From contig SUWG01000003.1 in assembly GCA_015061625.1 (NCBI GenBank), positions 1 through 64,000 of the forward strand: a DNA stretch of 64,000 nt, read 5' to 3'. The position numbers and the translations under genes were made by a program. The notes under the pieces are model-generated. The model did no database searches and was not told where the DNA came from. It was given only the letters and a program-made list of their open reading frames with translations. Origin of the DNA: Lentisphaerota bacterium (lineage in GTDB: Bacteria; Verrucomicrobiota; Lentisphaeria; Victivallales; Victivallaceae). Position 1 is the first letter of the stretch. The number at the start of each line of letters is the position of its first letter. Positions 45,101 to 52,973 of the stretch are shown here, piece after piece.

Positions 45101-45562
45101 ACGACGACGGCGGCCGATCTGCCGATCGATCTGCCGGTGATCATGAGCGATCTCAACCCCAACTGGGATGCCGGTATCGTCTATTACGGCAAAAATCAGA
45201 TCCGGACTCCGATGTATTCGACCAATGAATATCTCCAGCGCAGTATATTCATGCACGATGTGGAGCATCAGGATCTGCTGATCCACATCCCCGTGCTGGA
45301 AGATGGCAATAGTTATTTGCAGATCGAAACGTCAAGGGCCAGAGATCTTTTCATCGGCAATTTGCTTATCTGCGATGCTCCGCAGGTCAGACTGACGGTG
45401 GTCGATACCACCGCCGGAAAACGCAAGATCGAAGTGCATAACCCGACCGATCAGGTGGTGCGCACGACGGTGCGTCCGGCACGGGGATTCACTTTGCTTG
45501 GCGATTTCGCCCGCACCGTGGAAGTCCAGCCCGGCAGTTCACTGATCGTCGAATTGCCGTAA
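42197..45562 (+). CDS. Very large secreted protein with ThuA-like and PHP-like regions
   Basis: 1121 aa with Sec signal MKKLLTVFLALISAVLAAG. Residues about 30-310 resemble a ThuA/class-I glutaminase-like domain (FVVLGIDQSDF, YVRQGGGLFITRNGGYQFG). Residues about 330-600 suggest a PHP-type metal hydrolase (FIVFAEDFAQLTEEEYNTL, FRAYPGFRYTDETG). The rest is beta-rich and may bind carbohydrate. I do not recognise the whole protein as a named family. It follows the three pseudopilins by 15 bases and ends at a terminator, so it may be secreted or displayed with them. Confidence 0.65.
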   Translation: MKKLLTVFLALISAVLAAGDAPAASAPPSYLVILQRDTMNIRDHASLAPSRELRRELDRLGIVGGMLPLDSRITLDELKRYNFVVLGIDQSDFKLSLSEEQATNLGRLLAEYVRQGGGLFITRNGGYQFGQDITALNHILAPFGASVLDEQLVDRTNQHRGAGCNVFWTGNIVQNHPITQGVRGLFLPEPHGVYPRYTDFASPIRVDDNWQVLARMENSGGSYHRPKGGKVHPITDGSYSSAAPFLAVRDFGEGKVVLFPVTAPMYWQETHHPFFADGRFIAGDASGKPADGLKLIVNIMQYLSTCAQGKFGGFNSPYNFNAPPPPVLGSRGVDWDAVRFQSVYGRQYIGLIGAKSNLSGGKGTPQEFIAAAKAAGYNFIVFAEDFAQLTEEEYNTLKAICAAAKAPGFRAYPGFRYTDETGCQWLAFSENTNYPLPAWRSVRFPGRLINNNPLSRGWNWAPVVLLKSNLNPQEPWYKGNYKFIATHTYENGRLVDDSVMNYLALNTSRFCLSPVAVHLIDDPAQVASARNNGMQSVVRWPDDDVIKAYTGRYCDYRGSYVWFRPTYVTAGPEIRNFAIANFGTSDLAVKGNDRIRIYFNIHSPLGIREIILHDGDKSTPFRRFLPNGAKDFEVTFDSFHLDRRAFILEITDMAGNKCVSQEAWTSISESEFGRCSDNINTMPRGKWWGTPDGKHNMRALEDYMVSRDFRYCGVPIFNTIGPEGSHPRVRHVKVLSSRFCLIVDCYIDKHFIGKTSPNHDRNDDPLELRDNRFYSGVVRHIFFTGRQDSSFFTLVEGNFDIKRSFIDRPTVVTLFSRKNASNFTYTRLNGQCADVDLLQTSLPMAIRIPRTGFAAIHPNAFSGAPGFFALSNNLTAWVRNLGNYNYSLNGVIGENGMVQFRAGTKLQYRYISVCGTFNSNPGAEFMTEMRDGLGIGCAPAYTVTASIGQFRTEDGILRLTPDNGSFRGTTTAADLPIDLPVIMSDLNPNWDAGIVYYGKNQIRTPMYSTNEYLQRSIFMHDVEHQDLLIHIPVLEDGNSYLQIETSRARDLFIGNLLICDAPQVRLTVVDTTAGKRKIEVHNPTDQVVRTTVRPARGFTLLGDFARTVEVQPGSSLIVELP

Positions 45563-45590
45563 GAGCTGTAAATATATGGTGTTTGCATAC

Positions 45591-45632
45591 GGAAAAAGTT
45601 CCCCTGACGGGGGGCTTTTTCCGGTGTTGTTT
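45591..45632 (+). terminator. Rho-independent terminator after the 1121-aa protein gene
   Basis: Stem GGAAAAAGTTCCCC / GGGGGGCTTTTTCC (two G-U pairs), loop TGAC, followed by GGTGTTGTTTT. Moderately T-rich tail, so termination may be partial and allow read-through to GH78. Confidence 0.65.
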
Positions 45633-45658
45633 TATGGAATTAAGGAGTTTGGTTGCAG

Positions 45659-47212
45659 ATGAGTTCAGTAAGGGAAAAGGCCCGGTTGGCAGGAACCGGG
45701 GAAAATGAGTGGTTCTTTGATTTCGGCAAGGCGGCTTTCGGCCGGTTGGTTGTGGAACTGGATGCCGCAGAAAGCGGCGTGATCGGAATCAGTCTGGGCG
45801 AATGTATCAAAGATGGCAGAGTCGATCCCGCTCCCGGCGGATTCCGCCGCTATTTTCATACGCAATATGAGGTGAAATGCGGGAAAAACTCATTTGAAGT
45901 GCAGTTCCCGCCGCATCAGGCTCCCAATCCGGCATTGAAAAAGTGTCTGCCGCCGGAAGGGATCGAGATCATGCCCTTCCGTTATGCGCAGATCAACGGG
46001 GAAAATATCATTTCCGCCGGGGTGGAGAGATTGTCATACTTCGGCAACTTCAATGATGAAGCGGCGGAATTTGAGAGTTCTTCAGCGGCACTCAATGAAG
46101 TTTGGGAATTTTGCAAATACTCCATCAAGGCGACCAACGTTTTCGATTGCTATGTTGACGGCGACCGTGAGCGTCTGCCTTATGAGGGCGATGCCTACAT
46201 CAATCAGCTCGGTCACTTTTGCTGTGATGCCGATTACGCCAAGGCCGCCAACACCATTGAACGGGTGTTGAATGTGCCGACCTGGCCGATCGAATGGCGG
46301 CTGCTGATGCCGGTGATCGTGCGCGATTATGTGCTTTACTCCGGTGACATAACGCATTTGAACCGGTGGAAAGCGTTGCTTGACGAGTGCCTTTTTATGG
46401 ATAAATGCGGCGGCAACGGTTTGCTGCCGGAGAAATTCGATTATGTCAAAAACGGTGAAAATGTCCGCACGATCATCGACTGGCCGGTCGGTGAAAGGGA
46501 TAATTGCGAATTCGGTTCATACATGACCGTACCCAACTGTTATCTTTATGAAGCACTGCTGGCGATGAATGAGTTGTACGGGGATGAAATGTATCTGACC
46601 AAAGCCGCCGTGATCAAGGCGGCTTTGCATCGTTATTTGAAAAAGGATGGCATATTTGTCGATTCGGATTCCTCGGCGCACAGTTCCATTCATTCTCTGG
46701 TTTTCCCCATTGCTTTTGATGTGGCGGATGAGGCGGATTGGAATAATTTGAGACCTTTGATCGAAGCCAAAGGTATGCCCTGCAGTGTTTATGCCGCGCA
46801 GTATGTTCTGGATGCCTGTTTCATCTGCGGTCTGGAACAGCACGCCATAAAACTTATTTCCCGCCGGGGTGAACGCTCATGGCTGGGGATGATCGATCAG
46901 GGGTCGACGATCAGCATGGAAGCGTGGAGCAATGAATTGAAACCCAATCAGGATTGGAACCATGCATGGGGAGCGGCTCCGGCCAATGTCATCCCCCGGC
47001 GGTTGTGCGGCATCCGGCCGGTGAAAGATGGTTTTGGCGAATTCATCGTTGAGCCGAAGCCGGGCGATCTGGAGTTTTTCCGTTTCCGTCAGCCGACACT
47101 GCATGGTGCGGTCACGGTGGAATACCGTAAAGGTGAGGGTACGACGGTGACTCTGCCGGATGGTAAACGTGAAAAATTTTCCGGGAGTTCAAAAATTTTC
47201 AAATTGGCATGA
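45659..47212 (+). CDS. GH78-like alpha-L-rhamnosidase
   Basis: 517 aa from the ATG at 45659; a TTG two codons earlier (45653) is better spaced from AGGAG and cannot be excluded. N-terminal beta domain (GRLVVELDAAESGVI, FEVQFPPHQ) then an (alpha/alpha)6 barrel with DCYVDGDRERLPYEGDAY, the GH78 catalytic-acid region, and MIDQGSTISMEAWSNE plus HAWGAAPAN near the C-terminus, the classic family ending. Releases L-rhamnose from glycans. Shorter than usual (about 900 aa) because the extra N-terminal CBMs are absent. No signal peptide. Confidence 0.85.
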   Translation: MSSVREKARLAGTGENEWFFDFGKAAFGRLVVELDAAESGVIGISLGECIKDGRVDPAPGGFRRYFHTQYEVKCGKNSFEVQFPPHQAPNPALKKCLPPEGIEIMPFRYAQINGENIISAGVERLSYFGNFNDEAAEFESSSAALNEVWEFCKYSIKATNVFDCYVDGDRERLPYEGDAYINQLGHFCCDADYAKAANTIERVLNVPTWPIEWRLLMPVIVRDYVLYSGDITHLNRWKALLDECLFMDKCGGNGLLPEKFDYVKNGENVRTIIDWPVGERDNCEFGSYMTVPNCYLYEALLAMNELYGDEMYLTKAAVIKAALHRYLKKDGIFVDSDSSAHSSIHSLVFPIAFDVADEADWNNLRPLIEAKGMPCSVYAAQYVLDACFICGLEQHAIKLISRRGERSWLGMIDQGSTISMEAWSNELKPNQDWNHAWGAAPANVIPRRLCGIRPVKDGFGEFIVEPKPGDLEFFRFRQPTLHGAVTVEYRKGEGTTVTLPDGKREKFSGSSKIFKLA

Positions 47213-47235
47213 GATCAAGATATCGGAGGTAGAGT

Positions 47236-49215
47236 ATGAAAAAGTGTATTCTGTCATTTCTGTTGCTGTTCTGTATGGCATTGTCGGCGGATGTGATTCT
47301 TTCACCGCTGTTTTCCGATCATGCAGTGCTGGCAAGAAAAAGTGTGGTTCCCATCTGGGGCAAAGCGGCTCCGGGCGAATATGTGGAAGTTTCCATCGCC
47401 GGAGTTACGGGCCGCACCAGAGCGGATATCCGGGGCAGATGGATCGTGCGGCTGGATCTTTCCAAATGCGGCAACGGTCCGTTTGAATTGCGGGCCAATG
47501 ATGCGGTTTCCCGTGATGTGCTTATCGGTGAAGTATTTCTGGCTTCCGGGCAGAGCAATATGACTTTGCAATTCCGCAATGTCTATGATTGGTCCGAAAT
47601 CGCCCGCCAGTCGGCCGATAACGGATTCCGGTATTTTGATGTCGGCCGCAAATGGGTACCGACTCCACAGGAGGAGGTCACGGGCAAATGGGAGATCGTT
47701 TCTCCGGAAAATGTGTGGCGTTTTTCCGCATTGGCTTATCTTTTCGGCCGGGAATTGCGCCGGGAACTGGGTAGTCCTGTGGGGATCGTCCACGCTTCGC
47801 TGGGGGGAACGCCCATTGACGGCTGGATGAGTGTGGAAAGCATCGCTCCTTTTGCCGACCGGCTGGCTCTCAAAGAGCGCGGCGAAGCACATATGGCGGC
47901 ATTTCCGGGCAAAGAGGCGGCATTTTTGCGTGATTATCCGTTGTGGGAAAAGAATCTCGGTCGTGATTTGCCCCGTCCGGCAACTGTACCGCAGGTCTCT
48001 TGGGGGCGTCGCAAGGTCGGCGGTCAGTTGTCAAATACCGGCGGTGCGGTGTGGATAAGATTCAAGACCGATTTGAGTGAAGCTGAAGTGCGTCAGGGAA
48101 TAAGTGTGGTGATCGGCCGCCCGGATTGCATTATCGATATCTACATCAATGGCCGCCGGGCCAGCGGCAACAATCTTGGCACAGTAGCGCGGAAAAAGGT
48201 GTTTTTTGCCATGCCCCGGCAGGGAGCGAATGTCGGTGAAAACGAGATCGCCATCCGCTTCTTTTCTTCCGGAAATGAGGTAAAAGTGCCGATGCCATTC
48301 AACTTCGGCAAAAAGATTTTCCGGGAAGGGGAAGGCGAGTGGGAAGTTTATGTGGAAAAAGAGTTTCCCGCTCTGACCGCTGAACAGCAATCTTCCAGAC
48401 CGGTATTCAATGAGGCATTTTTGAGCATGGAGCGTTATCCGTGTCAGTTGTATAACGGCATGATCCATCCGCTGCATCCGCTGGCTCTGACCGGTGTGAT
48501 CTGGTATCAGGGTGAGCATGAGGCTAACCGCCCGGATTTCTACCGTCAGGCATTCCCCCGTCTGATAACTGACTGGCGTCAGCGTTTTGAAGATCCGGAA
48601 CTGCCCTTTTTCTTCTGTCAGTTGGCGGCATTCCATCCCAAGACCAATGATCCGGCCAATGCCGGTTGGGCCGCCCAGCGTGATGCCCAGGGCAGTGTGT
48701 TGAATTTGCGTAATACGGCGATGGTGATCATTACCGATGCCGGAGAAAGTGATGATATCCATCCGGTAGACAAACACACTCCGGCCCGCCGCATGGCGGC
48801 CTGTGCATTGGCGATGATCTACAAGCGTGATGTGCAGTACCGGGCCCCGGAAGCCCGTTGTGCCAGAGGTGAACAGAACGGAGTGGTCGCAGTTTATTTT
48901 GATTGTTTCAATACGTCATTGACGGCCCGTCCGGTGGCAACCGAGTATTATGTCCGGCGCAGTGCCGGGCGCAAAGCCCCGCTGGTGCGCAACAGTCCGG
49001 AAGCACAGGTGGAAAATGTCGCCCTGTGCGGCTCTGACGGCAGATGGTTCTGGGCCAAAGAGGCCCGGATCATCGGTAATATGCTGATCGCCAGTTCGCC
49101 GGAAGTTCCCCGGCCGGTAAAGATCCGCTACAACTGGAACAGCAATCCGTCGGGCAATCTTTTCGGCGAAAACGGCTTTCCGGTCAATCAATTTGAACTT
49201 GACGTGCAGCGATGA
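47236..49215 (+). CDS. Secreted sialate O-acetylesterase-like (SASA) protein
   Basis: 659 aa with Sec signal MKKCILSFLLLFCMALSA. Catalytic Ser in LASGQSNMTLQF (about 115), VIWYQGEHEANRP (about 415) and Asp-His in DDIHPVDKHT (about 510), with a jelly-roll insertion (about 255-370). Exported paralogue of the enzyme at 29393. Its stop overlaps the next gene's start by ATGA, pairing O-deacetylation with a deacetylase-like protein. Confidence 0.88.
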   Translation: MKKCILSFLLLFCMALSADVILSPLFSDHAVLARKSVVPIWGKAAPGEYVEVSIAGVTGRTRADIRGRWIVRLDLSKCGNGPFELRANDAVSRDVLIGEVFLASGQSNMTLQFRNVYDWSEIARQSADNGFRYFDVGRKWVPTPQEEVTGKWEIVSPENVWRFSALAYLFGRELRRELGSPVGIVHASLGGTPIDGWMSVESIAPFADRLALKERGEAHMAAFPGKEAAFLRDYPLWEKNLGRDLPRPATVPQVSWGRRKVGGQLSNTGGAVWIRFKTDLSEAEVRQGISVVIGRPDCIIDIYINGRRASGNNLGTVARKKVFFAMPRQGANVGENEIAIRFFSSGNEVKVPMPFNFGKKIFREGEGEWEVYVEKEFPALTAEQQSSRPVFNEAFLSMERYPCQLYNGMIHPLHPLALTGVIWYQGEHEANRPDFYRQAFPRLITDWRQRFEDPELPFFFCQLAAFHPKTNDPANAGWAAQRDAQGSVLNLRNTAMVIITDAGESDDIHPVDKHTPARRMAACALAMIYKRDVQYRAPEARCARGEQNGVVAVYFDCFNTSLTARPVATEYYVRRSAGRKAPLVRNSPEAQVENVALCGSDGRWFWAKEARIIGNMLIASSPEVPRPVKIRYNWNSNPSGNLFGENGFPVNQFELDVQR

Positions 49216-50753
49216 AGTACATTGCAGTTATTCTGCCGGTTCTGATTTTGAGTTGCGGTGCGGCGGAGATCCCGCCGTTGACCGGCGGAGTGTGTCTGCG
49301 TTATGATGACAATCAGAAGCCGGAAGTGTGGGCGGCAATGATGGAACTTTTTGCCGCTCATGATGCCACCTTTTCCGCCGCCTTGAATATGCTGGATTTC
49401 TCCCCGGAATATTTTCCGGTGGTGCGGGCATTGGCCGAGCATGGGCATGAGATCATCGATCATGCCCCGAATCACCGGATGTTCAAATTCCGGGCGGCGG
49501 ATGCGGCGGAATTTGCTCTTTATCAGAATCACCCCGGCGTGGAATATGCGGATGCGGAAAGCCGCTGGATATATTTGAAATATACGGTGAAACTTGATGT
49601 GCCGTCTCATCCCCGCGGGAGGGGCAATTTCAGAGACGGCAAACTTTTTCAAGTCGTTCCGGCGGGAATTTTCGGCAATATCCCGGTGAATTTCCCCCGG
49701 ATGATCTACATTCCGGCGGTGAAAAAAATAGTGGCGGTGCGCAAAACTGCCGAAGATGGTGTTTTTCAGGTTTGCAGTTTTTACGGCAGTGAAAGTGCCG
49801 GTCTGCCGGAGTTGACCGGTGCGGAATTTATCTGGCCGCGCGGCAGGGGGATGATCCAGCCGGATGACCGGGCGTTGGAGTTGCTTATTTCCGTGGTGCG
49901 CCGCCGCTGTGAACTTATCGGCATTGCCGCTCCGCGGGTCTGGGTTCAGCCTGCCGGTTGGGAACCGGTGATGCAAAGTGCCGCTATGATCCGTACATAC
50001 GGTAAAAACGGTTATGTGGCGGCCGACTGTCTGGAAGACCGGCTGGCATGGTACTATAATGATCCGGATTTTGCGGTGAGCCGTTTCGGCACTTCGGCGA
50101 GGGCGTTGTCGCTGGATGTGGCAGAACTGCCGGCGGTAAAGACGATGATCGCCGATGCTGTTGCACAGCATCAGGTTTTGACGGTCATTTCACACATCCG
50201 TACCGGAAATTTGAATAAGTATCTGTCGGATACCGCTGCTTTGCTGCTCTGGCTCAAAGAACATGATATCCCGTTGAGAAGCATGGCAGATTGGACAAAT
50301 TTCCTCGCTTCGGCGCAAACTCCGCGTGACGCCCAGATCATGCCTGATTGCCGCACCGACCGGGATGGTGACGGCCGTCCGGATGGTTTTTTTGCATCTC
50401 AAGGAGTACAGTTGAGTATCGTTGCCGATGGTGCGCAGTTGAGCGGCAGGGGAGCCGGGAAGTTGGAGATACCCGGATTATGCGGTATGTTGAAAGGGAA
50501 AAATCTGGTAAAGATCATTCTGAAAGGCCCGCCCGGTTCGCCGGTGCGCTTCACCTTTATCCAGCGCAGTGCCGCCGGCAGAGTGACTGCCACGGCAGTC
50601 GATGGGGCGGTTTTTGATCAGGATGGTACGCTGGAAAGGGACTTTGTACTTGACATTGCTCCGGGAACGGCTAAATTATATACCGGTATGTCATTTGTTT
50701 CATTGAGACGCCCGGTGGTTTTGCAAAGTATCACCATGCGGGCGCAGCAGTAA
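49212..50753 (+). CDS. Exported polysaccharide-deacetylase-like protein
   Basis: 513 aa. Signal peptide MKYIAVILPVLILSCGAA, with a Cys that could be a lipobox although Leu at -2 is unusual. CLRYDDNQKPEVW (Asp-Asp of the NodB domain, about 30) and HGHEIIDHAPNH (metal-binding HxxxH, about 77) mark a carbohydrate esterase 4-like barrel; a beta domain occupies about 385-510 (GKLEIPGLCGM). Probably removes N- or O-acetyl groups from polysaccharide. Coupled by a 4-base overlap to the SASA gene. Confidence 0.78.
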   Translation: MKYIAVILPVLILSCGAAEIPPLTGGVCLRYDDNQKPEVWAAMMELFAAHDATFSAALNMLDFSPEYFPVVRALAEHGHEIIDHAPNHRMFKFRAADAAEFALYQNHPGVEYADAESRWIYLKYTVKLDVPSHPRGRGNFRDGKLFQVVPAGIFGNIPVNFPRMIYIPAVKKIVAVRKTAEDGVFQVCSFYGSESAGLPELTGAEFIWPRGRGMIQPDDRALELLISVVRRRCELIGIAAPRVWVQPAGWEPVMQSAAMIRTYGKNGYVAADCLEDRLAWYYNDPDFAVSRFGTSARALSLDVAELPAVKTMIADAVAQHQVLTVISHIRTGNLNKYLSDTAALLLWLKEHDIPLRSMADWTNFLASAQTPRDAQIMPDCRTDRDGDGRPDGFFASQGVQLSIVADGAQLSGRGAGKLEIPGLCGMLKGKNLVKIILKGPPGSPVRFTFIQRSAAGRVTATAVDGAVFDQDGTLERDFVLDIAPGTAKLYTGMSFVSLRRPVVLQSITMRAQQ

Positions 50754-50766
50754 AGATCGGTATATT

Positions 50767-52059
50767 ATGAAAAACTACGATGTGATGATCGCCGGTTGCG
50801 GGCCGGCGGGGATTTGTGCCGCGATTCAGGCCGGACGCCTGGGGGCAAAGACATTGCTGGTGGAAAAAAACGGCATTGCCGGTGGCACGATCACTGCCGC
50901 CGGTATTGCGGTGCCGGGGTTGTTCGATGCATTCGGCGAACAGCTCATTTCCGGTATCGGCTGGGAATTGGTCGCTGAAACGTTGCGCACTGAAGGGTGC
51001 GAACTGCCCGATTTTTCCCGTGAAATGGTCGATGCCCTGTGGAAGTATCAGGTGGAAATAAATCCCTTTATTTTTGCGTGTATCGCCGAAAAGGCGTTGC
51101 TGGAGTGCGGGGTGGAGATCGCCTATCATACGATGCTTGCCAAAGTGACCGAATTTCCGGAATCGTGGCAGGTCACTTTGTGTGCCAAAGAGGGGTTGTA
51201 CGACATTTCCGCCGCCATGCTGATCGACTGTACCGGTGACGGCAATCTGACTGCACTTGCCGGATATCAGGTGATGGCGGATGCCGTTTGTCAGCCCGGC
51301 AGTGCCAATGTGGTGCTTGATGGTATCGATTATGAAAAGATAAATGCGGCGGCCTTGTCCGAAGCCTTTCTTCAGGCGGAAGCCGCCGGGGAGATCCATT
51401 ACAAAGATCTGGGCTGGTTCCGGAATCAGGTGGAAAATGGCAGTTTTCTTTTTCTTCAGCGCGGCGGAACCAACGGCAATCATATCGGTTTCATCAATGC
51501 GGCGGACAGTCCGCAGAAAAGTGCCATGGAGTGCGCCGCTCACGCTTCGGTATTGCGGGCGTATAAATTTCTCAAACGGCAGAAAGGATTGGAAAATATT
51601 TCCATAAAAAGTTTTGCCCCGGAGTGCGGAGTGCGTGAGAGCCGCCGTATCTGCGGTGAATATATCATGACCAAAGATGATTATTTAAGCGGCAGAAGTT
51701 TTGATGATGCGCTCTGTTACAGTTTCTACTATGTGGATATCCACGATATGGAAAAAGGGTTGATTCTGGAAAATATCACCCCCGGCACCCGGCCGCAGGT
51801 TCCCCGGCGGATAATGATCCCGCAGGGGGCGACAAAGTTGATGGCCGCCGGCAGGATCGTTTCCAGTGACCGTCCGGCGAACAGTTGTCTGCGTATTCAG
51901 GCCAGTTGCATGGCTACCGGTCAGGCGGCAGGAGCCAATGCGGTTTGTGCGTTGAAACATCATTTCCCGGTGGGCGGTGCGCCATTGGATGAAGTTAAAG
52001 AAATTCTCCGGCAGCATGGAGCGATAGTGCCGGAAAATCAGGAAAGTTTACAGGCGTGA
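50767..52059 (+). CDS. FAD-dependent oxidoreductase (PF12831-like)
   Basis: 430 aa. N-terminal dinucleotide fold GCGPAGICAAIQAGRLGAKTL, then GGTITAAGIAVPGLFDAFG, the second hallmark of the FAD_oxidored group; a C-terminal GRIVSSDRPANSCLRIQAS closes the FAD site. Members oxidise sugars, hydroxyl groups or thio compounds, with no defined substrate for this subgroup. Overlaps the transporter start by ATGA. Confidence 0.87.
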   Translation: MKNYDVMIAGCGPAGICAAIQAGRLGAKTLLVEKNGIAGGTITAAGIAVPGLFDAFGEQLISGIGWELVAETLRTEGCELPDFSREMVDALWKYQVEINPFIFACIAEKALLECGVEIAYHTMLAKVTEFPESWQVTLCAKEGLYDISAAMLIDCTGDGNLTALAGYQVMADAVCQPGSANVVLDGIDYEKINAAALSEAFLQAEAAGEIHYKDLGWFRNQVENGSFLFLQRGGTNGNHIGFINAADSPQKSAMECAAHASVLRAYKFLKRQKGLENISIKSFAPECGVRESRRICGEYIMTKDDYLSGRSFDDALCYSFYYVDIHDMEKGLILENITPGTRPQVPRRIMIPQGATKLMAAGRIVSSDRPANSCLRIQASCMATGQAAGANAVCALKHHFPVGGAPLDEVKEILRQHGAIVPENQESLQA

Positions 52060-52973
52060 AAAAAGTTTGGGGTTCTGTTGCCATGCTCACGGCGACGTTG
52101 TTGTGGGGAGTGGCGTTTTCCGCCCAGAGCCGGGGAATGGATTTTGTTGAGCCGATGCTGTTTACCTCTCTGCGTTCTGCAATCGGGGTGATCGCATTGG
52201 TGGTGGTGATCATGATTTTTGATCTTTTCCGGGAAAAACGGTTGACCTTGTGGGGCAGTGCCGCTACTCCGGAAGCCAGAAAAGAGTTGCTGACCGGCGG
52301 CTTATGGTGCGGGGTGGTCATCACCTTTGCCAGCATTGCCCAGCAGTCGGGGTTGAAGTACACTACCGCCGGGAAGACCGGATTTCTGACCGCTTTATAT
52401 ATCGTTATCGTGCCGGTGCTGGGGATTTTTCTCAAACGCAAGCCGACATGGCTGATGTGGATATCGGTGGTCATGGCTTTGAGCGGAGCATATTTGCTCT
52501 GCGGCGGTATCGGTTCGATAAACCGGGGGGAATGGTTCGTTATTGCCTGTGCATTCATCTATTCATTGCATATACTGGTGATCGACCGCTATGCCGGGAA
52601 GTGCGATTGTGTGCGTTTGAGTTGCATCCAATTTGCCGTGGCATTTGTGCTGTCGGTATTGTTGTCATTGATTTGCGGGGAACCGTGGGAAGGTGAAGCG
52701 GTGGCGGCATCGATGCCATTCTGGTTGTTTTGCGGTATCGGATCCAGTGCGGTGGCATTTACTTTGCAGATGGTGGCGCAGAAGTATCTGCATCCGGTGA
52801 CGGCGACACTGCTGATGAGTCTGGAATCTGTTTTTGCGGTACTCGGCGGCTGGGTTTTTCTCAAGGAGTGGCTGTCGGGCAGAGAGTTGTGCGGTTGTGC
52901 GGTGATATTTGCCGCCGTGATAATTTCCCAACTGCCGGCGGCGGAAAAAAAGAAGGCTGTGGAAAATGCCTGA
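52056..52973 (+). CDS. DMT-superfamily (EamA) transporter
   Basis: 305 aa with ten hydrophobic segments in two EamA repeats; LLWGVAFSAQSRGMDFVEP and FTLQMVAQKYLHPVTATLLMSLE (second repeat) are typical. Inner-membrane drug/metabolite exporter or importer. Overlaps FAD oxidoreductase upstream (4 bases) and RecD2 downstream (8 bases), forming a compact three-gene end to the long plus-strand region. Substrate unknown. Confidence 0.87.
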   Translation: MKKVWGSVAMLTATLLWGVAFSAQSRGMDFVEPMLFTSLRSAIGVIALVVVIMIFDLFREKRLTLWGSAATPEARKELLTGGLWCGVVITFASIAQQSGLKYTTAGKTGFLTALYIVIVPVLGIFLKRKPTWLMWISVVMALSGAYLLCGGIGSINRGEWFVIACAFIYSLHILVIDRYAGKCDCVRLSCIQFAVAFVLSVLLSLICGEPWEGEAVAASMPFWLFCGIGSSAVAFTLQMVAQKYLHPVTATLLMSLESVFAVLGGWVFLKEWLSGRELCGCAVIFAAVIISQLPAAEKKKAVENA